From NCBI RefSeq assembly GCF_004341085.1, contig NZ_SLXW01000001.1, positions 620,001-684,000 on the forward strand: a stretch of 64,000 nucleotides of DNA, written 5' to 3'. The notes beneath the pieces are model-generated. The model was given only the letters and a program-made list of their open reading frames with translations, was not told where the DNA came from and did not search any database. The stretch comes from Sphingomonas sp. PP-CE-1G-424 (GTDB lineage Bacteria > Pseudomonadota > Alphaproteobacteria > Sphingomonadales > Sphingomonadaceae). Of this stretch, positions 50,827 to 59,423 are shown piece by piece. How positions within the stretch are numbered: the first letter of the stretch is position 1; the number at the start of each line of letters is the position of its first letter. The position numbers were made by a program, and so were the translations under genes.

Positions 50827-52227
50827 GTGCTGCCACCCTTACGAACAATGACCATCGCGACCAACGGTGATGTGTCCGCCCGGCTCGACCGGCTGCCGGC
50901 CACGCGGACGGTATGGACGATCGTCGCGCTGCTCGGCCTGGCGTTCTTCTTCGAACTCTACGACATGCTGCTGTCGGGCTATATCGCCCCCGGCCTGGTG
51001 AGCGGCGGCCTCTTCACGACGACGACCGCGGGCCTTTTCGGCACTCAGGGTATCGCGTCGTTCATCGCGGCACTGTTCGCCGGACTGACGGTCGGTACGA
51101 TGATCGCCGGCGCGTTCAACGATCGCTTCGGGCGACGTGCGGTCTTCACCTGGGCGTTGCTGGGCTATTCGGCCGCATCGGTGGCGATGGCGTTTCAGTC
51201 GAGCGCGATGGCGATCAACGCGCTACGGTTTTGCGCAGGGGTCGGGCTCGGCGTCGAGATGATCACGATCGACACCTTCATCTGCGAGCTCGTGCCCGGG
51301 CATGTCCGGGGGCGGGCGATCGCGCTCAGCCAGACGATCGGCTTCGTTGCGGTCCCGGTCGTCGCGCTGCTGTCGTGGATACTGGTGCCGCTGACGCCGT
51401 TCGGACTGGAGGGCTGGCGCTGGGTCGTGCTGATCGGCGCGAGCAGCGCGGTCGCGGTGTGGTATATCCGCCGGCGCCTGCCCGAGAGCCCGCGCTGGCT
51501 GGTGCAGCAAGGGCGGCTGGTCGAAGCCGAGGCGATCGTCGCCGCGCTCGAACGGCGCATCGAGCAGGAGAGCGGCGCAGCGCTTCCTCCGCCCTCCGCC
51601 GAGCGCCCGGTGGTGCGGGACGGACGGTTCGGCGAGATGTTTCGTGCGCCCTATCGCCGCCGGACGATCATGATGATCGTCTTTAACATCTTCCAGACGA
51701 TCGGCTATTTCGGGTTCACCAACTGGGTTCCGACCTTGCTGATCGAGCACGGCATCCCGGTCACCAAGAGCATGGCGTATACCGCGATCATCGCGCTCGC
51801 CGCCCCGGTCGGGCCGATGCTCGGCCTCGCAATCGGCGATCGGTTCGAACGCAAGTGGATCATCGTTGCCGGCGCGGCGACGGTCGTGTCGGCGGGCGGG
51901 CTGTTCGCCGCCTCCGCCAGCCCGGTACTGCTGATCGTGCTCGGTATCGTGCTGACCGTGGCCGGCAACACGATCTCGTTCGCGTATCACGCCTACCAGG
52001 CCGAGATCTTTCCGACGCGGATCCGCGCCAAGGCGATCGGCTTCGTCTATGCGTTCAGCCGGATCTCGGCGATGCTCAACGCGTTCCTGATCGCCTTCGT
52101 CCTGCGACAGGGCGGCGTCGCCGGCGTGTTCGGGTTCATCGCCGCCTCGTACATCGTCGTGATCGGGGCGATCGGCGTGTTCGGACCCGCCACGGCCAAT
52201 CGCGCCCTGGAAGACATTGCCGCCTGA
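50827..52227 (+). CDS. MFS transporter (metabolite:H+ symporter type)
   Basis: 466 residues with 12 hydrophobic helices. The first helix carries FFFELYDMLLSGYIAPGLV with the Asp typical of the aromatic-acid/sugar-acid symporter group; NDRFGRRAVFTWALLGYSA and RLPESPRWLVQQGRLVEAE are family loops. GTG 50827 is chosen for the GGAGAG at good spacing; ATG 50848 lacks one. It starts an accessory group with the secreted UbiC-like protein 74 bp downstream. Substrate unknown; an organic acid is likeliest. Confidence 0.9.
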   Translation: MLPPLRTMTIATNGDVSARLDRLPATRTVWTIVALLGLAFFFELYDMLLSGYIAPGLVSGGLFTTTTAGLFGTQGIASFIAALFAGLTVGTMIAGAFNDRFGRRAVFTWALLGYSAASVAMAFQSSAMAINALRFCAGVGLGVEMITIDTFICELVPGHVRGRAIALSQTIGFVAVPVVALLSWILVPLTPFGLEGWRWVVLIGASSAVAVWYIRRRLPESPRWLVQQGRLVEAEAIVAALERRIEQESGAALPPPSAERPVVRDGRFGEMFRAPYRRRTIMMIVFNIFQTIGYFGFTNWVPTLLIEHGIPVTKSMAYTAIIALAAPVGPMLGLAIGDRFERKWIIVAGAATVVSAGGLFAASASPVLLIVLGIVLTVAGNTISFAYHAYQAEIFPTRIRAKAIGFVYAFSRISAMLNAFLIAFVLRQGGVAGVFGFIAASYIVVIGAIGVFGPATANRALEDIAA

Positions 52228-52301
52228 AGACGTCCGCCTCTCGCCGAGCCGATCGGACGCGCCGACGTACCCGGCGCATCGTATTTTTCGTGGAGGATTG
52301 C

Positions 52302-52997
52302 ATGATCGCCCCCGTATTCGCCCCAGTATTTATCCCGACGCTCGCGTCAGTTGTTTCGACCGCCGGAAGTTCGTCAGGACAACCCCGCTCGCACGTCTGG
52401 CCGGGCGACATCATCGGCCGGGCGGAAAGTCTCGCCGCGCTCCAGTCGCTCGAGATCATGCTGCTCACGCGCGACAGTGCGACGTTGGTGCTCGACGACT
52501 GGTGCGCCGACCATCACCTCGCCGCACCGGGCAGCAAGATCGTCGCCGACCGCGATCCGACGATCACGAAGACGCCGACCGCCGAGCAACGCCGCCGCCT
52601 GGGCGTCAGCGACGACGAGCCGATCCGCTATCGACGGGTGCGGCTGCGGTGCGGGTCGCATGTCCTGTCGGAGGCGGACAATTGGTACGTTCCGTCGCGA
52701 CTGACCCCGCAGATGAATGCCGCGCTCGACGGCAGCGACACGCCGTTCGGTCGCGTTGTGCAGCCGCTCCATTTCCGTCGCCAGACCGTGTCGGCGCGGC
52801 TGTTGTGGTCGCCGCTGCCGGCCGGCTGGGACGCCGGCGCGCCGATCCCCCGCGGGGCACCGGCGTTGGACATTCCCCCGCATGTCATCGAGAACCGCGC
52901 GCTACTGGTTACCGCCGCGGGAACGCCGATCAGCGAAGTGGTCGAAACCTACACGCGCGAGGTGCTCGCTTTCGCGCCGCCCGCCCGTCAGGACTGA
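52302..52997 (+). CDS. Exported UbiC/UTRA-fold-like protein
   Basis: 231 residues; ATG 52302 follows a strong GGAGG. The N-terminus (MIAPVFAPVFIPTLASVVST) may be a signal peptide. The middle (RYRRVRLRCGSHVLSEADNW, YVPSRLTPQMNAALDGSDTP, FGRVVQPLHFRRQT) resembles the chorismate-lyase/UTRA ligand-binding fold by eye. The lyase function is unproven, and UbiC itself is cytoplasmic. It is probably co-transcribed with the MFS gene, so it may bind or process that transporter's substrate. Confidence 0.68.
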   Translation: MIAPVFAPVFIPTLASVVSTAGSSSGQPRSHVWPGDIIGRAESLAALQSLEIMLLTRDSATLVLDDWCADHHLAAPGSKIVADRDPTITKTPTAEQRRRLGVSDDEPIRYRRVRLRCGSHVLSEADNWYVPSRLTPQMNAALDGSDTPFGRVVQPLHFRRQTVSARLLWSPLPAGWDAGAPIPRGAPALDIPPHVIENRALLVTAAGTPISEVVETYTREVLAFAPPARQD

Positions 52998-53035
52998 ACG
53001 CGGCTACACGCTGACCTGAACGTGGGTGCGCGCGA

Positions 53036-53500
53036 TCAACCCGCCGGGGCGCCCTGGATGCGCGCTCTGGCGGACATGAAGGGTCCGACCGGCCGTCGCT
53101 CGGGTGCGAACCGCTGCAGCCCGACCGGATCGGGCATCGCGACGTACAGCGCCTCGACGCCGCCCCTGGCGTGATAGGTCTCGTGCCAGAAGCCCGCCCC
53201 CGCGGACAGCTCGCGGACGCGGCGCCACCAGTCGGCATGCGGCTCGCTGCGCGTGAACCGCTCGAGTGCTTCGAGATCGCGCCAATATTGCCGGAAGCCG
53301 AAATGCGTCAGGCTGAACATCATGCCTTCGTGCGCCAGCAGGCCCTCGGGCTCGTGCCGTGCGATCTCGGCGAGCCCAGCCCCGATCCGGCGCATCGCGA
53401 GCACCCCGCGCCACCCCTTCATGCGAAAGCCGAGCATGATCATCACGAGATCGGGATAGGCGGACAGGTCGACCGACCGGCGATCGATAGGAGGTTGCAT
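53036..53500 (-). CDS. DUF4188 (monooxygenase-like) protein
   Basis: 154 residues. The DUF4188 pattern is visible: DLSAYPDLVMIMLGFRMKGW, HEGMMFSLTHFGFRQYWRDL, ALERFTRSEPHADWW and GFWHETYHARGGVEALYV. It is a ferredoxin-like dimeric alpha/beta-barrel relative; the function is not established. ATG 53500 follows AAGGAC. It is divergent from the TetR gene and shares a 57-bp gap with the operator, so it is probably its target. Confidence 0.85.
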   Translation of the reverse strand: MQPPIDRRSVDLSAYPDLVMIMLGFRMKGWRGVLAMRRIGAGLAEIARHEPEGLLAHEGMMFSLTHFGFRQYWRDLEALERFTRSEPHADWWRRVRELSAGAGFWHETYHARGGVEALYVAMPDPVGLQRFAPERRPVGPFMSARARIQGAPAG

Positions 53501-53518
53501 CGTCGAGTCCTTTTCTGC

Positions 53519-53555
53519 TTACATCGTAAACCTAGACGTTTGGTGTACGATGTAA
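53519..53555. promoter_or_regulatory. TetR operator between DUF4188 gene and tetR
   Basis: TTACATCGTA (53519-53528) and TACGATGTAA (53546-53555) are a perfect 10-bp inverted repeat in the 57-bp divergent gap; extra AACC/GGTG bases extend it. The site would cover both promoters, so the TetR protein probably controls both genes. Confidence 0.8.
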
Positions 53556-53557
53556 AC

Positions 53558-54127
53558 ATGGCTGATGAAAATACGCTCGATCTACGCGCGCGCCTGATCG
53601 CCGCTGCGTTGGCGGCACTGGAGCGCGGCGAGGACGTCGGCCTGCGCGCAGTCGCGCGCGCCGCCGGCGTGTCGGCGATGGCGCCGTACCGTCATTTCCG
53701 CGACAAGGCCGCCCTGCTGGGCGCCGTGGCGATGGCGGGCTTCGACGATCTGCGGACCGCGCTGCTGACGGCCGACGCCCAGCCGGATGCGCGGGCCGCG
53801 CTGATCGCGCAGGGCGAGGCCTATATTGCCTTTGCCCGCCAGCGCCCGGCGCTGTTCCGGTTGATGTTTGCGGGTCACGACGACGGTCCGCCGCCGGTCG
53901 AGGACAACGCCTATGGGGTGATGGTCCGGCGGGTACACGACCTCGCGCCCGCCGATCCGGAAGTGGCAACGCTAGCCTGTTGGGCAGCCGTCCACGGCAT
54001 GGCCACGCTGGTGCTCGACGGCGGCCTGCCCGCCGGCGGCTCGCCCCACGAGCGCGCGGCACTAACCCTAGTCGTCACCGGCCTCGCTGGGTCCAAAGTC
54101 GACAGCGATGGACCCGTCTCCGGATAA
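53558..54127 (+). CDS. TetR-family transcriptional regulator
   Basis: 189 residues. The N-terminal helix-turn-helix (LRARLIAAALAALERG, LRAVARAAGVSAMAPYRHFR, DKAALLGAVA) is clear; the C-terminal domain (ARQRPALFRLMFAGH, WAAVHGMATLVLDGG) is of the WHG type. ATG 53558 follows the operator closely. It is a repressor, probably of itself and the divergent DUF4188 gene. Ligand unknown. Confidence 0.93.
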   Translation: MADENTLDLRARLIAAALAALERGEDVGLRAVARAAGVSAMAPYRHFRDKAALLGAVAMAGFDDLRTALLTADAQPDARAALIAQGEAYIAFARQRPALFRLMFAGHDDGPPPVEDNAYGVMVRRVHDLAPADPEVATLACWAAVHGMATLVLDGGLPAGGSPHERAALTLVVTGLAGSKVDSDGPVSG

Positions 54128-54348
54128 CTGTTTCCTACCCGTGCGTTACGGACAGGCAAATCGGCGCGGCCCTACGACCAGCCTTCGCGCACAACGCCAG
54201 GCTGATCTAAAGCAATCAAAATGGACTTATCTCGCCGTGCGGCGACTTCCCATTTAGACTATCCTAGATTAAACGGCCCAATTACGTCCCATGTGGTTGA
54301 ATACGTTGTCGAAGCTCGTTACGGGGGCAATAGACAATGGAGTGTAGC

Positions 54349-54840
54349 ATGGCCGAAGATACCACCGACCTGAATGCTGTAGAGCTCGCGACCGAACTGA
54401 CGATCGCGTGGCTGGGCAACCCGAACACGCGCAGCTCGGCCGAAGACGTTCCGGCATTTCTGGGAAAGATGCACGAGACCGTCTCTACGCTGCTCGGTGG
54501 TACGACCGATACGACTCCGGTCGAAACCGCGACCGAATACACGCCGGCAGTAACCGCGCGTAAATCGCTCGCGTCGAAGGATCACATCATCTCGATGATC
54601 GACGGCAAGTCTTACAAGACGCTGCGTCGCCATCTCGCCACCCATGGCATGACGCCCGCCGAATATCGCGAGCGCTACGGCCTGAAGCCCGACTATCCGA
54701 TGGTCGCCGAGAACTATTCGGAAAGCCGCCGCGCGATGGCGAAGAAGATCGGTCTGGGTCGCAAGCCCGGCGCCCGCAAGCCCGAAGCCGCGCCTGCCGC
54801 CCCGCGCAAGCGCAAATCGGAAACCGTCAGCGCCGAGTAA
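54349..54840 (+). CDS. mucR: MucR/Ros-family regulator
   Basis: 163 residues; ATG 54349 follows GGAG at 7-base spacing, so the ATG at 54337 is less likely. The family core is YKTLRRHLATHGMTPAEYRE and RYGLKPDYPMVAENYSESRR with AMAKKIGLGRKPG. The first zinc Cys of Ros proteins is replaced (SMIDGKSYKTLRRHLATH), so zinc binding is doubtful. The C-terminus is basic. MucR proteins regulate motility, envelope and surface polymers in Alphaproteobacteria; the flagellar cluster begins just downstream. An AT-rich 221-bp upstream region holds its promoter. Confidence 0.9.
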   Translation: MAEDTTDLNAVELATELTIAWLGNPNTRSSAEDVPAFLGKMHETVSTLLGGTTDTTPVETATEYTPAVTARKSLASKDHIISMIDGKSYKTLRRHLATHGMTPAEYRERYGLKPDYPMVAENYSESRRAMAKKIGLGRKPGARKPEAAPAAPRKRKSETVSAE

Positions 54841-54852
54841 CCGCGACGATCA

Positions 54853-54875
54853 TCGGCGCTGGCATATAGCGCCGA
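54853..54875. repeat. Short inverted repeat after mucR
   Basis: TCGGCGCT, seven-base loop, AGCGCCGA. It precedes the terminator by eight bases and could act as part of it or as a regulator site. Confidence 0.55.
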
Positions 54876-54883
54876 CCGACATG

Positions 54884-54919
54884 AAAAAGGCCCGGCATCA
54901 CGCGATGCCGGGCCTTTTT
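54884..54919. terminator. Bidirectional rho-independent terminator, mucR / motB
   Basis: AAAAAGGCCCGGCATC, loop ACGC, and the inverse GATGCCGGGCCTTTTT. A perfect stem with A and T runs ends both mucR (plus) and motB (minus). Confidence 0.93.
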
Positions 54920-54944
54920 CATGTTACTCAGCGGCATTCCGCGA

Positions 54945-55847
54945 TTACTTGCCGAACACGCCACGCCGGTAGAGCAACGTGATCGCGACGCGGCGGTTGC
55001 GCGGGTCGCTCGGATCCTTGACGATCAGCGGTTCGCGGTCGGCAACGCCTTCGATCCGCTCGAACCGCGCCTCGGGCGTGCCGCCGATCAGCAGCCGGCG
55101 GCGCGTCGCCTCGGCGCGGCCAGACGACAGCATCCAGTTGTTCATCGCGCGCGGGTCGCCATACGGCACGCTGTCGGTATGGCCGCGGATCATGATCGGG
55201 TTCTTCATCCCCTCGATCGTCTTCGCGATCATCCCGATCAGGTCGCCCGCCTGCGGATCGAGCGCGGTCGTGCCGAGCGCGAACATCGAATAATCCGCAT
55301 CGTCGACCAGATCGATCCGCATGCCGTCCTGCGTCGGGACGAAACGGACATGGCTCGCGAGCCGCGATAGCTTGGGCGAGGCGGCGATCTGGCTCAGTAC
55401 CCGCTTGCGCATCGCTTCGAAGTTCTTGCGATCTTCGTTGGCGAGCGCCTGTCGGTTCTTGATCGTGCCCTGCTCGCCGGTACCGGTCGAGGCGCCCCCC
55501 TTGCCCGCATCGGGTACCGCGATCTGCGGCATGCTGGTCTGGCCCGCCTTGGGTCCGATCTTATTCTTGTCGAGGATCGATTCGCCGCCGAACAGCGCGC
55601 CGCCGCCGATCCCGAGCGAGCGCGTATCGAGCAGCGTCGGCGCGAAGTAATCGGCGATCCCCTTGCGCTGCTTCTCGGTGGTCGCGCCGAGAATCCACAG
55701 CAGCAGGAAGAACGCCATCATCGCGGTCACGAAATCGGCATAGGCAACCTTCCAGGCGCCACCGTGATGCCCGCCATGACCCTCGATATAGATCTTCTTG
55801 ACGATGATTTTCGGCGGCTGGATGTTGCCGTGAGGGGCGCGGGCCAT
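54945..55847 (-). CDS. motB: Flagellar motor stator protein MotB
   Basis: 300 residues. One membrane helix (YADFVTAMMAFFLLLWILGA) carries the proton-path Asp; the periplasmic OmpA-like domain (MIRGHTDSVPYGDPRAMNNW, LSSGRAEATRRRLL) anchors to peptidoglycan. The N-terminus (IIVKKIYIEGHGGHHGGAWK) is typical of this branch. It lies 15 bp after motA and ends at the terminator. With MotA it forms the stator that powers the flagellum. Confidence 0.96.
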   Translation of the reverse strand: MARAPHGNIQPPKIIVKKIYIEGHGGHHGGAWKVAYADFVTAMMAFFLLLWILGATTEKQRKGIADYFAPTLLDTRSLGIGGGALFGGESILDKNKIGPKAGQTSMPQIAVPDAGKGGASTGTGEQGTIKNRQALANEDRKNFEAMRKRVLSQIAASPKLSRLASHVRFVPTQDGMRIDLVDDADYSMFALGTTALDPQAGDLIGMIAKTIEGMKNPIMIRGHTDSVPYGDPRAMNNWMLSSGRAEATRRRLLIGGTPEARFERIEGVADREPLIVKDPSDPRNRRVAITLLYRRGVFGK

Positions 55848-55862
55848 GTGTCTGTCGCCGCT

Positions 55863-56726
55863 CTACTTACCGCGAAGCCCGTCGAAGACTTCGGCGAAGC
55901 CCGGCTGGTTCTTGTGCGCGATCCCCGAGCGTGCGGCCTCGATCACCAGCGGCTGCGGATGGCCGTGGAGCGAGGCGATGATGATCTGCTTGACCACGCC
56001 GTAGATCGCCGCATCGGCATCGAGCACCTGGCGCAACCGGTTGGCGAGCGGCGCGACCATGCCGTACGCCAGCAACACGCCCATGAACGTCCCGACCAGC
56101 GCCGAGCCGATCATCGAGCCGAGGATCGACGGCGGCTTGTCGATCGACCCCATCGTCTTCACCACGCCAAGCACCGCCGCGACGATGCCGAGCGCGGGCA
56201 GCGCGTCGGCAAGGCTGGTCAGCGTGCCATGTGCGCTTTCCTCCTCGTGGTGATGCGTCTTGATCGACTGGTCCATCACCTCCTCGACCGCGTGCACGTC
56301 GAGCGTGCCCGACGACACCACGACGAGGCGCAGCGTATCGGCGATCAAATTGACTAGCGCGTGGTTCTTCAGGAGCTTGGGATATTCGGCGAATACGGCG
56401 GACGACTGCGGATCCTCGACATGCGGCTCGAGCGCGATCGGCCCGTCCATCCGCAGCATCTTCATCAGCTTGCTGACGAGGAAGATGACGTCGAGATAAT
56501 CCTGCTTCTTGTATTTCGGGCCCTTGAAGACCTTGCCCAGCCCGCCGCCCAGCGCTTTGAGTTCCTTGCCCGAATTGCCGATGATCAGCGCGCCGGCGGC
56601 GGCGCCGCCGATGATCAGCATCTCGTGCGGGATCGCCTCCAGGACGGGGCCGAGCGCGCCGCCCGTAAACGCGAATCCGCCAAACACCATGACGAGCAGG
56701 ACGACGATGCCGATTACCGGAAACAT
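55863..56726 (-). CDS. motA: Flagellar motor stator protein MotA
   Basis: 287 residues with four hydrophobic segments (IGIVVLLVMVFGGFAFTGG, IIGGAAAGALIIG, ALPALGIVAAVLGVVKTMG, LVGTFMGVLLAYGMVAPLA) and the cytoplasmic loop. The family segment GSMIGSALVGTFMGVLLAYG holds conserved residues. It is 92 bp downstream of flgL, with an inverted repeat between; motB follows. Confidence 0.96.
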   Translation of the reverse strand: MFPVIGIVVLLVMVFGGFAFTGGALGPVLEAIPHEMLIIGGAAAGALIIGNSGKELKALGGGLGKVFKGPKYKKQDYLDVIFLVSKLMKMLRMDGPIALEPHVEDPQSSAVFAEYPKLLKNHALVNLIADTLRLVVVSSGTLDVHAVEEVMDQSIKTHHHEEESAHGTLTSLADALPALGIVAAVLGVVKTMGSIDKPPSILGSMIGSALVGTFMGVLLAYGMVAPLANRLRQVLDADAAIYGVVKQIIIASLHGHPQPLVIEAARSGIAHKNQPGFAEVFDGLRGK

Positions 56727-56778
56727 GGTGCTGGAAATTCCCTCTGGGCCGACGATGGCAAGTGCGTAGCCAGGGAAT

Positions 56779-56805
56779 TAACCGGATTTCGTAGCCATCC
56801 GGTTA
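56779..56805. promoter_or_regulatory. Inverted repeat between flgL and motA
   Basis: TAACCGGAT, nine-base spacer, ATCCGGTTA: a perfect 9-bp inverted repeat. It lies 14 bases after the flgL stop and about 53 bases before motA. With no T run it is a weak terminator; an operator or processing site is possible. Confidence 0.55.
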
Positions 56806-56818
56806 CCGAACGCAGCCG

Positions 56819-57739
56819 TCAGCGAAGATAATCGAACAATGACAACGCCGACAGCTTCGTAAAGCTCGCCTGCGTCGCCGACAGGATCGTCATCGTCTTT
56901 TGCAGCTCGATGAACGTGGTCGTGGCATCGGTGTCCTCGAGACCCGAGCGGGTCTCCTCGCGATCCGCGGCGACATCGGTCAGCCGCGAACTCTCCAGAT
57001 CGACTCGCGCCGCGCGTGCGCCGAGCGAGGCCTGCACGGTCGAGACCTGATCGGAGGCCGCACTGATATCGGCCAGCGAGGTATCGAGCGAACTCGTCTT
57101 GAAATCGTCCGATTGCAGCGCGGTCGCGATCGCCGACAGCATCGCCAGCGTGTTGGTGCCCCCGCCGACGCTGCCATCCGCGTTGGTCTTTCCGCCGACG
57201 GTGAAGATCCGTGCGGCGGTTTCGTTGGCCTGCACGCTCTGACCGTCGCCGATCGGGACCGCGCTAACCGGCTTCGACGCCAGCGCGTAGCTGCCATCGG
57301 TCGCGACCGCCGCGGCCCCGTCCGACCCGCCGAACAGCGGCTGGCCGCGCGCGTCCTTCGCGTTGGCGATATTCGTCAGCGAGGCGACGATCCCGGCGAT
57401 CTGCTCGCCGATCGCCTTGCGGTCCGGCGCACTCAGCGTCCCGTTCTTCGCCTGCGTCACCAGCACCGTCGCGTTCTGCAACTGATCGGACATAGCGCTG
57501 AGACTGGTATCGCCCTGCTTCAACACCGATTCGGCGGTGCCGAGATTGGCGGCATAGGCCTTGTCGTTGGCGGTATCGCGCGCGAGCCCGGCCAGTCGCT
57601 GATACGCGACGCTGTCCTGCGACGGCGCGGTGAACCGCTTGCCGGTCGAGATCTGCGCATTGAGCGCATCCGCCTTGCTGGAAAGCGACGTCATGGCCGC
57701 CGACGACCGGTCGTAGAAAAGGCTCGTCGGGATCTGCAT
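56819..57739 (-). CDS. flgL: Flagellar hook-associated protein 3
   Basis: 306 residues, flagellin-like. The N-terminal helix (SLSSKADALNAQISTGKRFT, SVAYQRLAGLARD) and C-terminal helix (FIELQKTMTILSATQASFTK) are the usual D0/D1 parts; the middle is the variable domain. It joins the hook to the filament after FlgK. It starts five bases after the flgK stop. Confidence 0.94.
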   Translation of the reverse strand: MQIPTSLFYDRSSAAMTSLSSKADALNAQISTGKRFTAPSQDSVAYQRLAGLARDTANDKAYAANLGTAESVLKQGDTSLSAMSDQLQNATVLVTQAKNGTLSAPDRKAIGEQIAGIVASLTNIANAKDARGQPLFGGSDGAAAVATDGSYALASKPVSAVPIGDGQSVQANETAARIFTVGGKTNADGSVGGGTNTLAMLSAIATALQSDDFKTSSLDTSLADISAASDQVSTVQASLGARAARVDLESSRLTDVAADREETRSGLEDTDATTTFIELQKTMTILSATQASFTKLSALSLFDYLR

Positions 57740-57744
57740 GGGCG

Positions 57745-59091
57745 TTACCGAATCTCGAGGATGGACTGGAACGTGTCGCGCGCGGTCTGGATCACCCGGC
57801 TCGACGCCTGATAGGCTTGCTGGAAGCGCAGCAGATCGACCGCTTCGCTATCGAGATCGACCCCCGACGCCGACGCGAGCGCGCTGACCGCGCCGTCGCG
57901 GATCGCGCTCTGCGCATCGGCCACGGTCGTGCGCTGCTGGAGTGCGGCGGCATTGCCGGCGATCAGGTTGACCGTGCGCGTCTCGAACCCGCCGCTCGAC
58001 CGGACGGTCTGCAACGCGGCCAGGTTCGACGCGTCGCGCATGCTGCCGTTCGCACCGGCGGCGGCGATCCCGCGCGGGTCGGTCAGTACGACCGAGATGT
58101 CGGTCGGCGTATCGCCGGTCGCGAACAGCGCGGTACCGGCCTTGCCGTCGAGATCGCGCCCCTGTGCCTGGACCGCATTGACCTGCGCGGTGAAATCCTT
58201 GGCGATCGCGTTCAGCCCGTCGCGGGCCGCGACCAGCCGCTGCGCTCCGTCGGCGAACCCGGCGAGCGCGCCGCCCGAAGGCGACAGCGTCGATGTGGCG
58301 CCGCCTTGCGTGACCGTGAACTGCACCGCGCCTTCGTCGTTGCGCGCGTACGCCGCCTGGCCACTGTCGGAGCCGACGACGAACGCCGGTCCGGCCGCAC
58401 CGCCGAGCCGCACCGTCGCGCGACCGAGACCGTCGAACGATGTGTTCACGTCGGTCAGCGTGCTCATCTGGTCGAGCACCTGGTCGCGCTGGTCGGCGAG
58501 TTGCGCCGCGCTCGACGAACCCGGCTGCGACCGGGCGATACCGTCGTTGATCTTGGCGAGTGCGGTGCCGAGCGAATTAAGCGAATCGACCGCCTGCGAG
58601 GTCGTCGCATCGAGTTCGGCGGTCGCGGTATCGAGCGCCTTGCCGGTGGTCGCGAAGGCGGCGGCGGCACTGCCCGCCGATTCGAGCATCGCCGCGCGGG
58701 CCGGAATCGAGGTCGGATCGGCCGACAGCGTCTGCGCCGCGCCGAAGAAGCTGGTGAGCCGGTCGCCGAGCTTGTTGTCGCCCAGCGACGTCTCGATCCG
58801 GCTCATCCAGGCAATGCTGGTTTCGGTCTTCGCCAGATCGGTGCCGGCGCTGCGCACCGCCTGCGAGCGGTAGGCATTGGCGCTGCGACCGATGCCGACG
58901 ACGACCACTCCGCTGCCGTTCGACGACGTCCGCGCGGCGATCCCGCCGCCGATCGACGCGACTTCGCCGAGCGTCGTCGTCCGCCGGGTATAGCCCGCGG
59001 TGCCGGTGTTCGCGATGTTCTCCGACACCGTGGACAACGCGGTCTGGTACGCGCGGACGCCCGACGCGCCGATCGAAAGGAGATCGCTCAT
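57745..59091 (-). CDS. flgK: Flagellar hook-associated protein 1
   Basis: 448 residues. N-terminal SIGASGVRAYQTALSTVSEN with IANTGTAGYTRRTT, and C-terminal VDLLRFQQAYQASSRVIQTA are the FlgK/rod-hook signatures. It is shorter than enterobacterial FlgK (about 550) and has a reduced middle part. The start overlaps flgJ by ATGA. It forms the first hook-filament junction. Confidence 0.95.
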   Translation of the reverse strand: MSDLLSIGASGVRAYQTALSTVSENIANTGTAGYTRRTTTLGEVASIGGGIAARTSSNGSGVVVVGIGRSANAYRSQAVRSAGTDLAKTETSIAWMSRIETSLGDNKLGDRLTSFFGAAQTLSADPTSIPARAAMLESAGSAAAAFATTGKALDTATAELDATTSQAVDSLNSLGTALAKINDGIARSQPGSSSAAQLADQRDQVLDQMSTLTDVNTSFDGLGRATVRLGGAAGPAFVVGSDSGQAAYARNDEGAVQFTVTQGGATSTLSPSGGALAGFADGAQRLVAARDGLNAIAKDFTAQVNAVQAQGRDLDGKAGTALFATGDTPTDISVVLTDPRGIAAAGANGSMRDASNLAALQTVRSSGGFETRTVNLIAGNAAALQQRTTVADAQSAIRDGAVSALASASGVDLDSEAVDLLRFQQAYQASSRVIQTARDTFQSILEIR

Positions 59092-59423
59092 GGCGGTGAG
59101 TCTGTCGTCGCCGGGTTAATATCCGATTGAGATTTGCTGAGAAAATCGGTCATTGCCTTGCCGATGCCGAGCGGCGTGTGCTCGGCCATCGACTTCGCGA
59201 TCAGCCCGTCCTGCATGTCGGTGAAGGTATCGATCGCCTTCGAATCGAAGATCGGATCGGCCAGTTTCGCCTGCCGCATGCTCTTCAACATCATGCCGGT
59301 GAAGACCGCCTCGAACTTCTGGCCGGCCTTGTCGAGATTGTCCTTCGACTTGAGCCGGCTCGTGTCGGTCGAGATCCCGGTGGTCGCGGTCGTCGCGAGC
59401 GTGGGTGGGGTGATCGCGCTCAC
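59088..59423 (-). CDS. flgJ: Rod-binding protein (FlgJ N-terminal type)
   Basis: 111 residues forming only the rod-binding part (LDKAGQKFEAVFTGMMLKSM, FTDMQDGLIAKSMAE, LGIGKAMTDFL). The muramidase domain of enterobacterial FlgJ is absent, as usual in Alphaproteobacteria; another enzyme must open the wall. It overlaps flgK and flgI. Confidence 0.92.
   Translation of the reverse strand: MSAITPPTLATTATTGISTDTSRLKSKDNLDKAGQKFEAVFTGMMLKSMRQAKLADPIFDSKAIDTFTDMQDGLIAKSMAEHTPLGIGKAMTDFLSKSQSDINPATTDSPP

Noticed and set aside
59088..59423. FlgJ thought to be truncated
   Set aside because: Loss of the muramidase half is normal in Alphaproteobacteria, and the start and stop overlap neighbours cleanly.
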